31,569 nt of DNA from JBEKIK01 sp050013075. Its GTDB lineage: Bacteria; Planctomycetota; Planctomycetia; Pirellulales; Thermoguttaceae. Position numbers and translations under genes: made by a program. A model generated the notes under the pieces. It was not told the DNA's origin, searched no databases, and worked only from the letters and a program-made list of their open reading frames with translations. The DNA lies in the NCBI GenBank assembly GCA_050013075.1, contig JBEKFZ010000048.1, positions 1-31,569 on the forward strand, written 5' to 3'. This document shows positions 31,299-31,569 of the stretch, one piece after another (positions within the stretch are counted from its first letter, which is position 1; every line of letters starts with the position of its first letter).

Positions 31299-31569
31299 TC
31301 ACGCCTTGTAGCGGTTCAGATCGGGCGCGATTCCCTCGGGAGTTTCGTCGCTTTGGATATCGAACCATTCCGGTTTAAACTCGATTCTCCGCGACTGGCG
31401 GGCGGAGATGTTCGCCGAATGGACGATCACGGCGTCGCACAAGGCCACGGCCGGATAACACCGCGGCCGATTTTCAGGCGCCGGATTACGGACGCACCAT
31501 GCCCAATGTTCGATTTCTTCTTTATAGCCCAGATTGGCATCGGCATCGGCCGCCGACTTGGAGGCCGCC
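31299..31569 (-). CDS. Gfo/Idh/MocA-family oxidoreductase, C-terminal part (cut by window edge)
   Basis: The minus-strand frame from the right edge to a stop at 31299-31301 encodes about 89 residues: EEIEHWAWCVRN, CYPAVALCDAVIVHSANISARQ, RIEFKPEWFDIQSDETPEGIAPDLNRYKA. This lines up residue by residue with the C-terminus of the neighbouring oxidoreductase, so it is its tandem paralogue. The upstream (N-terminal) part lies beyond the window. Confidence 0.85.
   Translation of the reverse strand, partial: AASKSAADADANLGYKEEIEHWAWCVRNPAPENRPRCYPAVALCDAVIVHSANISARQSRRIEFKPEWFDIQSDETPEGIAPDLNRYKA

Overview
This 31.6 kb window looks like chromosome from a planctomycete-type bacterium (Planctomycetota, or a close PVC relative). 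That is an inference from gene content: a PEP-CTERM secreted protein, two tandem Gfo/Idh/MocA oxidoreductases, a secreted GH29 fucosidase, many signal-peptide or lipoprotein proteins of lineage-restricted type, and an ExbB/ExbD pair joined to a large toroid-domain protein. No rRNA, complete tRNA, CRISPR array or transposase gene is visible.

Layout. 1-900: end of an autotransporter-like PEP-CTERM protein and a clear terminator. 1193-4220 (+): purD and trpE. 4429-8083 (+): a large membrane lipoprotein followed by an ABC-2-type ATPase with no permease beside it. 8263-11619 (-): ExbB, ExbD and a TonB-like protein carrying a squalene-cyclase-type toroid domain. 11772-15642 (-): a lipoprotein, a BON-domain secreted protein and a thioredoxin-fold protein without its CXXC. 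16201-16909 (-): an MNT/HEPN pair. 17287-20312 (+): two tandem paralogous secreted proteins, the second with a DUF11-like tail. 20472-21783 (+): an accessory patch with a small-protein/nucleotidyltransferase pair and an orphan ORF. 21939-24755: a class I aminotransferase (+) and NADP-type glutamate dehydrogenase (-). 25212-31569 (-): PHA-system-like protein, fucosidase, MTH1187-family thiamine-binding protein, coiled-coil protein, zeta toxin with a small partner, and two oxidoreductases (the second cut by the window edge).

The housekeeping genes cover purine, tryptophan and nitrogen metabolism. Around them lie cell-envelope genes and three toxin-antitoxin-like modules within about 13 kb.

Two things stand out. 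First, many intergenic spacers are built from degenerate 7-nt units kept in phase, in one case 20 units over 140 bp. Five genes without a Shine-Dalgarno sequence start directly behind such G-poor heptamer runs. A second dispersed element, a bipartite palindrome, shows a compensatory base-pair change between its two copies. Second, the ExbB-ExbD-toroid operon appears to encode a TonB-like energy transducer: the toroid protein has an S-x3-H transmembrane motif followed by a proline-rich linker.
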